Below are positions 27,780-36,510 of a stretch of DNA of 64,000 bases, one piece after another. The notes beneath the pieces were generated by a model. The model had not been told where the DNA came from. It saw nothing but the letters and a program-made list of their open reading frames with translations, and searched no databases. The stretch covers positions 1 through 64,000 of the forward strand of contig DATMRF010000012.1 in the NCBI GenBank assembly GCA_035566435.1, given 5' to 3'. The stretch's first letter is position 1; each line of letters starts with the position of its first letter. The stretch is from DATMRF01 sp035566435 (GTDB taxonomy: Bacteria > Verrucomicrobiota > Verrucomicrobiia > Limisphaerales > UBA8199). Position numbers and translations under genes: made by a program.

Positions 27780-28450
27780 AGAAAACCTGTGGCTCGTTGG
27801 CAATGTTGCTGGCCCTGAGCGCTGTGGTCGAGGCAGCCGGACTGAATCCAATGGTGGCCTCCTGGCTCGCCGGCCAAACCAATCTCCAGTCGTGGTCGGC
27901 TGATTTCGTGCAGACCCGGGCGCTGAAATCACTGACCGAGCCCCTGACCGCGACCGGTCAGGTTTGGTTTGCCGCGCCGAATCGGTTCCGTTGGGAGCTA
28001 GGCCAGCCCGCACAGACAATCGCTGTGCGCGCGCCGGAGGACTTGCTCGTGATTTATCCGCGACTCAAGCGGGTCGAAAAGTTCCCGCTGACTGGGGAAC
28101 AGGCCGGCCCATGGCGCGATGCACTCGGGCTGCTGGAGGCAGGTTTCCCGCGCAGCCAGACGGAGCTTGAGAACCAATACAATCTGCTGTCGCAAACCGT
28201 GACGAACGGCGCGGGGGAGCTCGTCCTGCAACCGAAATCCGCAGCCGCCCGCCGCATGATACCTCAAATCAAAATCGACTTTAATACCAACGACCTTTCT
28301 TTGCTGGGGACGGAGCTGGAAATCCGTGATGGCTCTACCCTGCGCAATGACTTCACAAACGCCGTTCTGAATCCGCGCATCGACCCTCAGATGTTTTCGC
28401 CGCAGATTCCTGGCGATTATAAGCTAGTCGAACCGCTCAAAAAGCGCTAA
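27776..28450 (+). CDS. LolA-like outer-membrane lipoprotein carrier
   Basis: 224 residues starting at ATG 27776, which overlaps the exporter stop. Signal peptide (SLAMLLALSAVVEAAG), then the LolA pattern: QSWSADFVQTRALKSLTEPL, TGQVWFAAPNRFRWEL, VIYPRLKRVEKFPL, and the DLSLLGTELEIRDGS region. LolA shuttles lipoproteins; dedicated LolA-like proteins accompany MMPL exporters in aryl-polyene and related lipid loci and are thought to carry the lipid to the outer membrane. Its coupling to the exporter suggests exactly that here. Confidence 0.85.
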   Translation: MKKTCGSLAMLLALSAVVEAAGLNPMVASWLAGQTNLQSWSADFVQTRALKSLTEPLTATGQVWFAAPNRFRWELGQPAQTIAVRAPEDLLVIYPRLKRVEKFPLTGEQAGPWRDALGLLEAGFPRSQTELENQYNLLSQTVTNGAGELVLQPKSAAARRMIPQIKIDFNTNDLSLLGTELEIRDGSTLRNDFTNAVLNPRIDPQMFSPQIPGDYKLVEPLKKR

Positions 28451-28460
28451 ACTACCGGGT

Positions 28461-28895
28461 GTGGACAACTCATTGAGGCAGGCGCTATCGCTGTTGCCGC
28501 ACGGACCGGAGTTCCGTTTTATCGACCGTTTGCTCAGGCTCGAACCCGGCGAGACCGGCGTCGGTGAGTACCGCGTGCGCGGGGACGAGCCTCTTTTGCG
28601 CGGGCATTTCCCCGGTCAACCGCTGTTCCCCGGAGTGCTCCTAGTCGAAGCCGCCGCCCAACTCGCAGGCGTCGTCGCCCAGAGCGCTCCCGACATCCCT
28701 CCCCTGCCCGGCTTGAAACTCACCGCGTTGCACGCGGTAAAGATCCTGGGAACAGCGAAGCCCGGGGAAATCATTCGCGTCGAAGCGCGCGTAACGGGGA
28801 GGCTGGCCAACCTCGTTCAGGCGGAAACGACGGCTGCGGTGAACGGCCAGACAGTCATGCAAGGGGCGCTGACCTTGAGCGGGAAGCTGGCGTAG
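28461..28895 (+). CDS. 3-hydroxyacyl-ACP dehydratase, FabZ-like hotdog
   Basis: 144 residues from GTG 28461, 10 bases after the LolA-like stop. Motif HFPGQPLFPGVLLVEAAAQ contains the catalytic His and Glu of FabZ-type dehydratases. It would remove water from the beta-hydroxyacyl-ACP made by the ketoreductase at 14.4 kb. The protein is the right length for a stand-alone hotdog dimer. The 3' end overlaps the convergent ligase gene by 41 bases. Confidence 0.88.
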   Translation: MDNSLRQALSLLPHGPEFRFIDRLLRLEPGETGVGEYRVRGDEPLLRGHFPGQPLFPGVLLVEAAAQLAGVVAQSAPDIPPLPGLKLTALHAVKILGTAKPGEIIRVEARVTGRLANLVQAETTAAVNGQTVMQGALTLSGKLA

Positions 28896-30150
28896 TCATT
28901 TCAAGATACCGTTTGCGCCAGGCCGCGCGCGAGAGCTTGCCACGGCCATTGACTTCGAGACCCTCCACGAACCACCACTCGCGCGGCACCTGCCAAGCGG
29001 GCAACTTCTCCATGGCAAACTGTTTCAAGGATTCGCCGGTTGTCTCGGTCGCACCGGCTACACACGCGACGATGATGTCGCCGCGCTGGGCGTCCGGGCT
29101 GGGAACACCAAAGGCCACGCAGGCGCGCACCTGTGGATGCGTCGCCAAAACGCTTTCGATCATTTCCGGCAAAACCTTGCGGCCCGCAACGTTGATCTGG
29201 TCGCCGGCCCGGCCGAGCAGACAGACCTGGCCGTCCGACACTTCGCCCAGATCGCTGGTGCGAAATGCGCCTCCACCGAGGGTCGGACTCGCTTCAGGCC
29301 AATACCCTTCCCCCACGGCCTGACTCCGCACCTCGAGGCAGCCGTCTTCCGCGACCGAAACCTCGACGCCCAGCATCGGCTTACCGACGCAAGCGGAGTC
29401 CAGTCGCGGCTGATTACTGGCGTCGTAAGCGATTCCGCCGCATTCGCTGCTTCCGTAGAAATTGTGGATTTTGAGTCCTTGCGCGGAGAAGACACTTTGT
29501 TCGAGGGCCAGGGTAAGCGGAGCGCCGGCGGAGATCGCCAGCCGAACATTGGTTGGAATTGCGCCGGCGTCGTGCCAGGTCTGCCAGAGTGCGGGAACCG
29601 CGGCCAGAGTGAATGCGGGCGCCGCTGCTGCGGCCCTGCGGAGAGCTTCCGGCAGAGTCGCGCCCACCAGGACCAGAGGGATTCCGTGCAAGAGCAACGG
29701 CAGCACCAGGTTTGAGAAACCGTACGAGTGCGCCAACGAAATCACCCCCAGATTTAGCCACTCGGGACGAAGCCCCATGGTGGCGACAATGTTATCGGCA
29801 TCGGCCTTCAATTGCGCCGCCTGGAAGGCCACCAGGCGAGGGTTGCCGGTGGTAGCCGACGTCGTTTTGAGGTGGATTATGCCTGGAGGCAAGTCGCCCG
29901 GAATTTCGGGAGACGGTTGCCCGGCTTCCAGCGGACAAACCGCCCCGCCGTCACGCCAGGCGCGAAGGACGGCGAGCACAAAATCGCAGGAGGCGCCTTG
30001 GGGAAAAACAAACGGTCTGGAAGCCTTTGAGCCGTTTTCGGCCGACTGTGCCAGTTGCGCAAAAGTCCAGCGGCGACCCGCGGGAAGGTCTATGAGGGCG
30101 ATTTGATCAGGTCGCCGGCTCGCGATTCGGCGCCAACAATCATAGAGCAT
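28855..30150 (-). CDS. AMP-dependent acyl/aryl ligase
   Basis: 431 residues. Adenylate-forming core: TSATTGNPRLVAF (P-loop, Thr/Ser/Gly-rich), YGSSECGGIAYD (A5), TSDLGEVSDGQVCLLGRAGDQIN (A7-A8) and the catalytic Lys near the end in NGRGKLS. The length is short for an acyl-CoA synthetase and fits the small ligases of aryl-polyene loci, which activate an aromatic or fatty starter for loading onto ACP. Transcribed toward the dehydratase. No phosphopantetheinyl transferase or starter-forming enzyme was found. Confidence 0.88.
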   Translation of the reverse strand: MLYDCWRRIASRRPDQIALIDLPAGRRWTFAQLAQSAENGSKASRPFVFPQGASCDFVLAVLRAWRDGGAVCPLEAGQPSPEIPGDLPPGIIHLKTTSATTGNPRLVAFQAAQLKADADNIVATMGLRPEWLNLGVISLAHSYGFSNLVLPLLLHGIPLVLVGATLPEALRRAAAAAPAFTLAAVPALWQTWHDAGAIPTNVRLAISAGAPLTLALEQSVFSAQGLKIHNFYGSSECGGIAYDASNQPRLDSACVGKPMLGVEVSVAEDGCLEVRSQAVGEGYWPEASPTLGGGAFRTSDLGEVSDGQVCLLGRAGDQINVAGRKVLPEMIESVLATHPQVRACVAFGVPSPDAQRGDIIVACVAGATETTGESLKQFAMEKLPAWQVPREWWFVEGLEVNGRGKLSRAAWRKRYLEMTTPASRSRSAPLA

Positions 30151-30663
30151 TGCCAGTTAGGTAGCGCACGCATTGTTCAACACGTGCACGCAATTTCAAT
30201 TCTTAACGACAAGGAACGATATAAAAACTGTAAACGAAACACAAGAGCGGGTATTCAGTTACCCCATATCGGGCGTGACCAGATAGGGATATTGCGCCAG
30301 TCCCAGACCGGTGGAGGGGCGGTCAGAGGGTCAGAGTACGGAGACGGGGTGGCAACGTCCCAGGGCGTCCCAGAGCGTCCCGCCAAGGGCAATAGAAGAT
30401 CTCGCGGCGATACGCGATGGTTGATAGTGAATGGCCAGCGGGGGGTAGTGGGCCAGTACTCAGTAATCAGTGGGCCCCCCAATTGTCAGGCGCACGGCCA
30501 CCGTAAACCCGTCCGAATCAGTGAAAGGTATTGCTTGAACCCGCTGACTGGCGCACAGATAGGGTTTCCTGCAAGCAGGAATGACGCTGTGCGAAGGCCC
30601 AACCTGAGAATTTTACGCGCGGAACACCGCGTGAGGTCACGCTGGCTGCAGGAGCGTAACGTG
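30151..30663. other. 513-bp gene-free region with dispersed repeat
   Basis: Between divergent genes. It contains a dispersed repeat copy (30301-30400) and an ATTCAGTTACCCCATATCGG-like stretch with no clear structure. A palindromic GGGCCAGTACTCAGTAATCAG region (about 30449-30480) ends in GGGCCCCCC. No RNA gene or promoter could be supported. Confidence 0.5.
30301..30400 (-). repeat. GGGACG-type dispersed repeat, inverted copy
   Basis: Reverse complement of part of the repeat block at 62 kb: both share TGGGACGTTGCCACCCCGT and CTCTGACCGCCCCT, and this copy also has TTCTATTGCCCTTGGC as at 62078-62100. A non-coding dispersed repeat present at two distant sites. Confidence 0.7.
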
Positions 30664-31482
30664 ATGCGTGCAAGCCTCGGTCGCGGCCACTGGCGCCGGC
30701 TCTGCGCCTTCGTACCGGTTCTCGCGCTCACAGCGTTGTGCAGCTGCGCGAGCACGCGACCTGCAACATCCGACTCACGCCGGTTCGACTTTCAGAGAGA
30801 CACCTTTGCCTACGCGAATGGATTGGTCTGGGAATATGGCTATGACACCAACGGCGTATGGCGGTCCCACAAACGCGTGCCCCGGCCGGATTACACGCAG
30901 CATTGCTTCGTGGTCGCACGGTGCGCCAAGCAGTTCTTTGAGAATGCGCGTTTTGACCCGCTGCAACCTGTTGCGGAAGAGACTACCTACCGGCGATTGA
31001 TCCGGCAGGTCGTTGCTACCAGTCCGCGCAGGCAGTTGCCGGAGCCGGAGTGCACTGTGATTCCGGGGTATGCCGATTTGCGCGCGTTCAGCACCGCCCA
31101 CGAGAAGCTATTGAAGGACGAGTGCGGCAGTGCCTGGCGGTCTTACTTGCAGCGGGGCCACTGGCGGATGATTTTCCCGGTCACGCGGCATCACCAGGCA
31201 AAAACGGCCAATCTGCTTCTGGCTCATCTTCGCGAACGCGGACCCGCCGTCGTCCATGTATTCTGTTTTCCTCAATTGAGCATCAATCACGCCTTGCTGA
31301 TCTTCGACGCCAAAGAAACCGTCACGGACATACAGTTCACGATTTATGATCCCGTCGACGCGGCGAAGCCGGGCACGATGGTCTTCGACCGCGCCAATAG
31401 GTCCTTTTTTCTTCCACCCAACCCGTATTTCCGCGGGGGCCCGGTAAACGCATATGAGATTTACTGCAAGTGGGACTACTGA
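30664..31482 (+). CDS. lipoprotein with papain-like His/Asp pattern
   Basis: 272 residues from ATG 30664 (GTG 30661 is an alternative). The signal peptide ends in a lipobox-like ALCSCAS. The mature part contains QHCFVVARCAKQFF, and near the C-terminus INHALLIFDA and FTIYDPVDA, an order (Cys, His, Asp) that suggests a papain-like or C39-like fold. No family name can be given with certainty. It follows the polyene-type genes but is separated from them by a 513-bp spacer. Function unknown; an envelope hydrolase or transferase is possible. Confidence 0.65.
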   Translation: MRASLGRGHWRRLCAFVPVLALTALCSCASTRPATSDSRRFDFQRDTFAYANGLVWEYGYDTNGVWRSHKRVPRPDYTQHCFVVARCAKQFFENARFDPLQPVAEETTYRRLIRQVVATSPRRQLPEPECTVIPGYADLRAFSTAHEKLLKDECGSAWRSYLQRGHWRMIFPVTRHHQAKTANLLLAHLRERGPAVVHVFCFPQLSINHALLIFDAKETVTDIQFTIYDPVDAAKPGTMVFDRANRSFFLPPNPYFRGGPVNAYEIYCKWDY

Positions 31483-31499
31483 GGGAAGCCGAGTGACGG

Positions 31500-31678
31500 G
31501 GTGGTGGATTGATGGATTAATGGATTGGTGGATTCGCGGAGTATTGGATTACTGGAGTCGAGGGGATTGGAGCAGACGGAAAAGAAAATCGATTGCGAGG
31601 ACGAGAACGAGTGGAATGAGATAGAGGGCGTGAGCCGGCGGCGCCTCCACCAATCCATTAATCCATCAATCCACCACT
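31500..31678. repeat. inverted repeat pair of TGGATT-type satellite
   Basis: About 29 bp (31500-31528, GGTGGATTGATGGATTAATG then GATTGGTGG) is repeated as an exact reverse complement at about 31648-31676, with a 119-bp interior. The arms are built from a TGGATTNATGGATT microsatellite, and a related tract lies at 15510-15540. It separates the lipoprotein from the DUF2203 gene and could fold as a long hairpin in RNA. Confidence 0.7.
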
Positions 31679-31681
31679 CCA

Positions 31682-32077
31682 TCACTCCGTGCCTTTCAGG
31701 GGTTCGCGGCCGGCATAACCGGCGTCCAGGTCATGCCAAAAGTCGATTCCCACCTCCCCTTCTTCCCAGCACAAAAAGACCTCCCTGCCGTTCAGGACCG
31801 CCGGAAAATCGATCAGTCCGCGGTCCAGGTCTTTTACCTGGATTTCGCGCTGGTAAAACTCGTATAAAGTTTCGCGGATATCGGCCAAGGTTCGCACCCA
31901 GGTATTTACCAGCTCTCCGCCCAGGTCGCGGCCCGGAGCGAGCCGTGCGTGGAGCCGTTTCTCATGTTTCTGAAGGTCATTCCGGCACTGCACCAGCCTT
32001 TTCAACCACAGCCTGACTTGTGGCAGCAGGGCCTGGGCTTCAGAGCGAGTGTAGTGTTTATCAAAACGGTGGTTCAT
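31682..32077 (-). CDS. DUF2203 family protein
   Basis: 131 residues. Opens with HYTRSEAQALLPQVRLWLKRL and closes with DFPAVLNGREVFLCWEEGEVGIDFWHDLDAGYAGREPL, which are the conserved ends of DUF2203; the middle is a helical, charged region. Members are small cytosolic proteins of unknown role. It lies 55 bases downstream of the TPR lipoprotein gene, same strand, and so may close the hisG-mS38-TPR-DUF2203 run. Confidence 0.85.
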   Translation of the reverse strand: MNHRFDKHYTRSEAQALLPQVRLWLKRLVQCRNDLQKHEKRLHARLAPGRDLGGELVNTWVRTLADIRETLYEFYQREIQVKDLDRGLIDFPAVLNGREVFLCWEEGEVGIDFWHDLDAGYAGREPLKGTE

Positions 32078-32132
32078 GGGCGAGTAGCGTGGGCAAAGTG
32101 TTGGTTCCGATCAGCTCTTAAGCCCAGTGACG

Positions 32133-33836
32133 TCATTTAATGGAGCCGCCCGCCGTCTCGATTTTTTTTCGGATTGCATCGTTGGGTTCGATGGAGAGCG
32201 ATTTGGCCCAGGCCTCGCGCGCTTTATTGAGTTGTTTGAGCGCGGCGTAGATGTCCCCCAAGTGGTCGTGCTCCGTGGGATCGGGTTCAGCCGAGAGCTC
32301 AACCGCCTTGAGCACCAGGGTTAGAGCCTCCTCCGGTTGGCCGAGCCTGAAATGCACCCAACCAAGGCTGTCGAGGTAGGCACCGTTCTTCGGCTCGGCC
32401 TTCACGGCCTTTTCAAGCATTTGCCGGGCCTGAGCAAGGTTGGTCCCGCGCTCAGCCCACATATAACCAAGGTAGTTCAAGGCTTCCGGCCAATCAGGTT
32501 TTAGTTCGAGGGATTTCTCAAAATGCCGGGCCGCCTGGTCATAGTCCCCGGTGCGTTCGCAAGCCGCGCCGATCTGGAAATAGAATTCATGATTGAGCCG
32601 GGAGGGGTCAGTCGCTTTGGCGATCACCTCCGCCTCGGTGAAGTGGCGGAGGGCTTCCGGGTAGGCCTTTTGCTGGGAATAAGCCAGGCCCGTCCACAGT
32701 TCGAGGTCGAAATTCCCGGGAAATTTCTGCCGCGCTTTCTCCAGTGTGGCGAGCGCATCGCTGGTTTGGTTGGCCGCAAGTTGCGCCGCCGCCAGGTAAA
32801 AAGAGGCCTCCCGGAAATCCGGGTTCAGCAACATCGCCTTGCGCAGGTATTCGACGGCGTCCGAGGGCTTTTGGTTTTCGTAAGCGATCCTGCCTAGATA
32901 ATAATAGACCTGCGGGTTGGTGGGGTCGTCACGCAGGATGGCTTCGAGCTGTTCGGTCGCGTGCGGGGAATCGCTGCCGCGCAGATAGATGGAGGCCAGC
33001 TTGGCGTGGAGGCGTTCCCGAAAGAGCGGCTGGTCGGGGAATTCCTTGAGGAGCTCCAGGTACACCTGCGATGCCCGGCTGGTCTGCCCGAGGGAATTGA
33101 GGCCATCGGCCAGCCGCAGCCGCATCGAAGGCGTGGTGGGCTTCAGTTTGGCAGCGCGCTCCAAAACTGAAAGGGCGCGCACATTAATCTTGTCCTTCAA
33201 GGAGGGAGCCTGTAATGCAAAACTGCCGTACAGCTCGGCCAGGCTCAGCAGAAATTCGGCATTGACGTCCGGCCGCGCGGCGGCTTCGTCGAGGACCTTG
33301 AGTGCTTCCCCGTCCCGCTTGGTTTGGGCGTAGGCAAGGAACAGGTTTTGGTAACCCGCCAGCAAGCCAGGGTCCCGCTTGATGGCAGCGCGGTCCGTAG
33401 TGACCGCCTGTTCGTTTTTCCCCAACTGTGAATAAACCGCACCCAGGCGCGCCAGGACGGTCGCGGAGGCGTCGCGCTGGGCGGCCGAGCGGCGCAACAA
33501 GTCGAGCGCCTTTTCCGCTTGCTTGTTTTGGAGAAAACGGTGCGAGACCTCGAGGATGAGTTCCTCGTTGCCGGGGTCGTCCATAGCGGATTGGTAATAC
33601 TCCTCGAGGGCAGCCTCGGTCTCCTCGTTCATCTCGTGGACGTACCCGGCGGCAAAGTGCGCGTGCGCTGCGGCGAGCCTGTCCGCCGGCATGTCCGCCG
33701 GCTTTTCGCCCACGTTCAAGGTCGCGTCAACGCCGGGCTCGCGAGGATTACGGCGCGCAGCCGAGGAGCTGCATCCGGCCGCCAGCGTACTGGTTATGAC
33801 CAGGACCAGGCCCCAGAACGAACAACGACGCGGCAT
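32133..33836 (-). CDS. tetratricopeptide-repeat lipoprotein
   Basis: 567 residues. Signal peptide with lipobox TLAAGC at the N-terminus, then tandem TPR helices from about residue 50 to the end (for example AAAHAHFAAGYVHEMNEETE, PQVYYYLGRIAYENQKPSDA, PEALNYLGYMWAERGTNLAQ). The TPR solenoid should face the periplasm from a lipid anchor and scaffold a complex. Partners are not evident. Preceded at 33854-33872 by a hairpin that lies between it and the mS38-like gene. Confidence 0.85.
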   Translation of the reverse strand: MPRRCSFWGLVLVITSTLAAGCSSSAARRNPREPGVDATLNVGEKPADMPADRLAAAHAHFAAGYVHEMNEETEAALEEYYQSAMDDPGNEELILEVSHRFLQNKQAEKALDLLRRSAAQRDASATVLARLGAVYSQLGKNEQAVTTDRAAIKRDPGLLAGYQNLFLAYAQTKRDGEALKVLDEAAARPDVNAEFLLSLAELYGSFALQAPSLKDKINVRALSVLERAAKLKPTTPSMRLRLADGLNSLGQTSRASQVYLELLKEFPDQPLFRERLHAKLASIYLRGSDSPHATEQLEAILRDDPTNPQVYYYLGRIAYENQKPSDAVEYLRKAMLLNPDFREASFYLAAAQLAANQTSDALATLEKARQKFPGNFDLELWTGLAYSQQKAYPEALRHFTEAEVIAKATDPSRLNHEFYFQIGAACERTGDYDQAARHFEKSLELKPDWPEALNYLGYMWAERGTNLAQARQMLEKAVKAEPKNGAYLDSLGWVHFRLGQPEEALTLVLKAVELSAEPDPTEHDHLGDIYAALKQLNKAREAWAKSLSIEPNDAIRKKIETAGGSIK

Positions 33837-33853
33837 CTAATGAAACCACCTCC

Positions 33854-33872
33854 CCCGCTCCTGTGGAGCGGG
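33854..33872 (-). terminator. possible terminator or stem-loop after mS38-like gene
   Basis: Perfect 8-bp stem CCCGCTCC/GGAGCGGG with a 3-base loop, 45 bases beyond the mS38-like stop on the minus strand. There is no U-run after it, so intrinsic termination is uncertain; it may be an attenuator or a stabilising hairpin upstream of the TPR gene. Confidence 0.4.
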
Positions 33873-33916
33873 TCGCGTAAATTCAACCAGCGAACAAACC
33901 TGAGTGCCCCTCGCGC

Positions 33917-34018
33917 TTACTTCTGCCAGGTGCGCTTCTTATGGCGATGGGCGCGCAGTTTCTTGCGCCGTTTATGTTTGTTGATTTTCGCTTTCCGACG
34001 TTTCTTTAATGAACCCAT
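33917..34018 (-). CDS. mS38-like (AURKAIP1/COX24) tiny basic ribosomal protein
   Basis: A 33-residue ORF, too short for many gene finders. The translation starts MGSLKKRRKAKINKHKRRKK and ends with RHKKRTWQK, almost wholly Lys, Arg and His. This matches the AURKAIP1/COX24 (mS38-type) domain, whose short bacterial members are linked to the small ribosomal subunit. ATG at 34018, TAA at 33917-33919. It lies between hisG and the TPR gene. The resemblance is strong to the eye, but I cannot run a search. Confidence 0.85.
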   Translation of the reverse strand: MGSLKKRRKAKINKHKRRKKLRAHRHKKRTWQK

Positions 34019-34087
34019 AAACAGTGTCTCTCTTCCCGCTCAACAGGTTGGTGCGACAAGTCTCGTGGAAATCTCGGCAAATGCAAC

Positions 34088-34972
34088 TCAGTAAACCACT
34101 TTATTGAGCGGGTATTCGATGATGCCTTCAGCCCCGGCCGTTTTGAGCGCCGGGATCAACTCCCGCACCACGTGCTCGTCGATGATCGTTTCCACCGCCA
34201 CCCAGCCTTCCTGGCTGAGATTGGAAATCGTCGGGTTCCGCAGCGCGGGCAACGCTTTGAGGAGCCGCGCCAGGTTCGTGCGCGCGATGTTCATCTTTAA
34301 GCCGACTTTCGCCTCGGCTTCGAGCGCCCCTTTGAGCAGCAGCGCCAGCGTCTCAATCTTCTTCCGCTTCCAGGGTTCCTTCCACGAGTCGTGATTCGCG
34401 ATCAGCCGCGGCGTCGAGTGCAGCAGCGTGTCGACGATGCGCAGCTTGTTCGCGCGCAAGGAAGAGCCCGTTTCGGTGATATCCACGATCGCATCGACCA
34501 ACTCGTGCGCCTTCATCTCGGTCGCTCCCCACGAAAACTCGACTTCTGCCTTCACCTTGTGCCGCCGCAGATATTTTTTTGTCGAACTGACCAGCTCGGT
34601 CGCGATCCTTTTCCCCTGGAGATCCTTGACTGACTTGACCGGTGAATCTTCCGGAACCGCCAAGACCCAGCGGGCGGTCTGACGCGTCGCTTTGTTGAAT
34701 TGAAATTCTCCCACCTCCTGCACCTTCGAGCCGTTTTCCTGGATCCAATCCAAACCGGTGATGCCGCAGTCCAGGTAGCCATGCTCGACGTAACGGCTGA
34801 TCTCCTGCGCGCGAATGAGGCGGATTTCCAGCTCCGGGTCGTCCACATAGGGAATGTAAGACCGGCTGCTGACGGAAATGTTGTACCCGGCCTTGGCCAT
34901 TTTTTCGATGGTGGCCTCCTGCAAACTGCCCTTGGGCAGCCCAAACCGCAAAACTTGCTTCTTAGTCTTCAT
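34088..34972 (-). CDS. hisG: ATP phosphoribosyltransferase, long form (HisG)
   Basis: 294 residues. First enzyme of histidine synthesis, joining ATP and PRPP. Motifs: RFGLPKGSLQEATIEKMAKAG, a PRPP-side ITGLDWIQENG, KRIATELVSSTKKYL, and DAIVDITETGSSLRANKL (the HisG signature). The length includes the C-terminal regulatory domain (about 220-294, TNLARLLKALPALRNPTISN) that carries histidine feedback inhibition, so no separate HisZ is needed. No other his gene is in the window. Confidence 0.95.
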   Translation of the reverse strand: MKTKKQVLRFGLPKGSLQEATIEKMAKAGYNISVSSRSYIPYVDDPELEIRLIRAQEISRYVEHGYLDCGITGLDWIQENGSKVQEVGEFQFNKATRQTARWVLAVPEDSPVKSVKDLQGKRIATELVSSTKKYLRRHKVKAEVEFSWGATEMKAHELVDAIVDITETGSSLRANKLRIVDTLLHSTPRLIANHDSWKEPWKRKKIETLALLLKGALEAEAKVGLKMNIARTNLARLLKALPALRNPTISNLSQEGWVAVETIIDEHVVRELIPALKTAGAEGIIEYPLNKVVY

Positions 34973-35151
34973 TACGTATCTCTAGCCGACCCGTTGGAAC
35001 CTCGACGGGAGTGCACTTTCGCCACCCTGAGCGGGCTGTGTGACCGCCTGATCTGCCATTATCCCACCCCGAACGCCATCTTTTTTTCCCGAAATTGCGG
35101 CTGGCCAAAATGCTTTCAATTCCCATAATGGCCTCCAAGTCAAACTTTCGT

Positions 35152-36504
35152 ATGAAACGACACCTTTCCCCCCTTAGTCGCCGCCAATTCCTCTTCACCG
35201 CCGGCACCGCCGCCACCAGCTTCATGCTCGTGCCACGCCATGTCATCGCCGGCGGGGGCGAACCGCCTCCCAGCGAAAGGTTGAATATCGCCGGCATCGG
35301 CGTCGGCGGGCAGGGCGCCGGCGATATAGACGCGGTTGCGAAGAATAATAATATCGTCGCTTTGTGCGACGTCGATTCGGTCCACTCCGCCAACACTTTC
35401 AAAAAGTTTCCCAACGCAAAACCGTATCGCGACTTTCGTAAGATGTTCGACGAGATGGAAAAGGAGATCGATGCGGTCGTGGTCGCGACGCCGGACCATT
35501 TTCACGCCGTGGCGGCGATGGCGGCGATCAAACGCGGCAAGCATGTTTATTGCGAGAAACCGCTGGCTCATTCGATCCACGAAATCCGGGAGCTGATGAA
35601 AGCGGCGCAGGAGCACAAGGTCGTCACACAACTCGGGAACCAGGGCCATTCTTTTAACTCCATCCGCGATTTTTGCGAATGGATTTGGGATGGCGCGATT
35701 GGCAAGGTGCACACCATCCACGCGGGCTGCCGGGCGGTCAACTCCGGCATCGACCAACTGCCGCACCTGCAGGAGCACAACGACGTGCCGGCCACGCTGG
35801 ATTGGGACCAGTGGCTGGGGCCAGCCAGGCAGCGCCCGTATCACCCCGCGTACCTGCCCGGGAAATGGCGCGGCTGGACGCCCTTTGGGAACGGAACCAT
35901 TGGGGATTGGACCTGCCACGTGGTCGATCCAGTGTTCTGGGCTTTGGACCTCGGCGCGCCGACCACCATCGAAGCTCAAGTGAAGGATTATGACCCCAAA
36001 ACCCAGGGAGATGCGTTCCCCAAGGGCGACATCATCACGTTCGAATTTCCGGCCAACCAGAAACGCGGCGCCGTGACGCTGCATTGGTACAGCGGCCTGG
36101 AACGCATTCCGCGCCCGCCGGAGCTGGAGGCAGATGAGAAGGACATCGATACCGGCGCGGCCGTCATCGGAGACAAGGGCACCATTATCTATGGTTCGCA
36201 TGGCGCAGGTCAGGTGCGGCTGATCCCGCAGGCCAGAATGGACGCGTATCAAAAGCCGGCCAAAACCATCCCGCGCGTCAAAGAACACCATGGGGATTGG
36301 CTCCAAGCCATCAAGGAAGGGAGAAAGGCCGGCTCCGATTTTTCGTATGGCGGACCGCTGACCGAGATTGCGCTTCTAGGCGTTATTGCCTTGAAACTTC
36401 CTGCCACGAAGCTGGAATGGGATGCGCCGCGCGCGCGCTTCACAAATTCTGCGGAGGCCAACGAGTGGATCAACCCGGCCTATCGCGCCGGGTGGAAACT
36501 TTAA
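35152..36504 (+). CDS. Tat-exported Gfo/Idh/MocA-family oxidoreductase
   Basis: 450 residues from ATG 35152, which starts MKRHLSPLSRRQFLFTAGTA, a Tat signal (RRQFLF); the frame is open 19 codons upstream but with no better signal. The NAD-binding start (NIAGIGVGGQGAGDIDAV) and the EKPLAHSIHEIRELMKAAQE motif, with the catalytic Lys of the EKP box, identify the family; DWDQWLGPARQRPYHPAYLP is typical of exported members. Its likely role is oxidation or epimerisation of sugars or cyclitols outside the cytoplasm. No hydrolase or transporter stands next to it. Confidence 0.88.
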   Translation: MKRHLSPLSRRQFLFTAGTAATSFMLVPRHVIAGGGEPPPSERLNIAGIGVGGQGAGDIDAVAKNNNIVALCDVDSVHSANTFKKFPNAKPYRDFRKMFDEMEKEIDAVVVATPDHFHAVAAMAAIKRGKHVYCEKPLAHSIHEIRELMKAAQEHKVVTQLGNQGHSFNSIRDFCEWIWDGAIGKVHTIHAGCRAVNSGIDQLPHLQEHNDVPATLDWDQWLGPARQRPYHPAYLPGKWRGWTPFGNGTIGDWTCHVVDPVFWALDLGAPTTIEAQVKDYDPKTQGDAFPKGDIITFEFPANQKRGAVTLHWYSGLERIPRPPELEADEKDIDTGAAVIGDKGTIIYGSHGAGQVRLIPQARMDAYQKPAKTIPRVKEHHGDWLQAIKEGRKAGSDFSYGGPLTEIALLGVIALKLPATKLEWDAPRARFTNSAEANEWINPAYRAGWKL

Positions 36505-36510
36505 CTGCGG

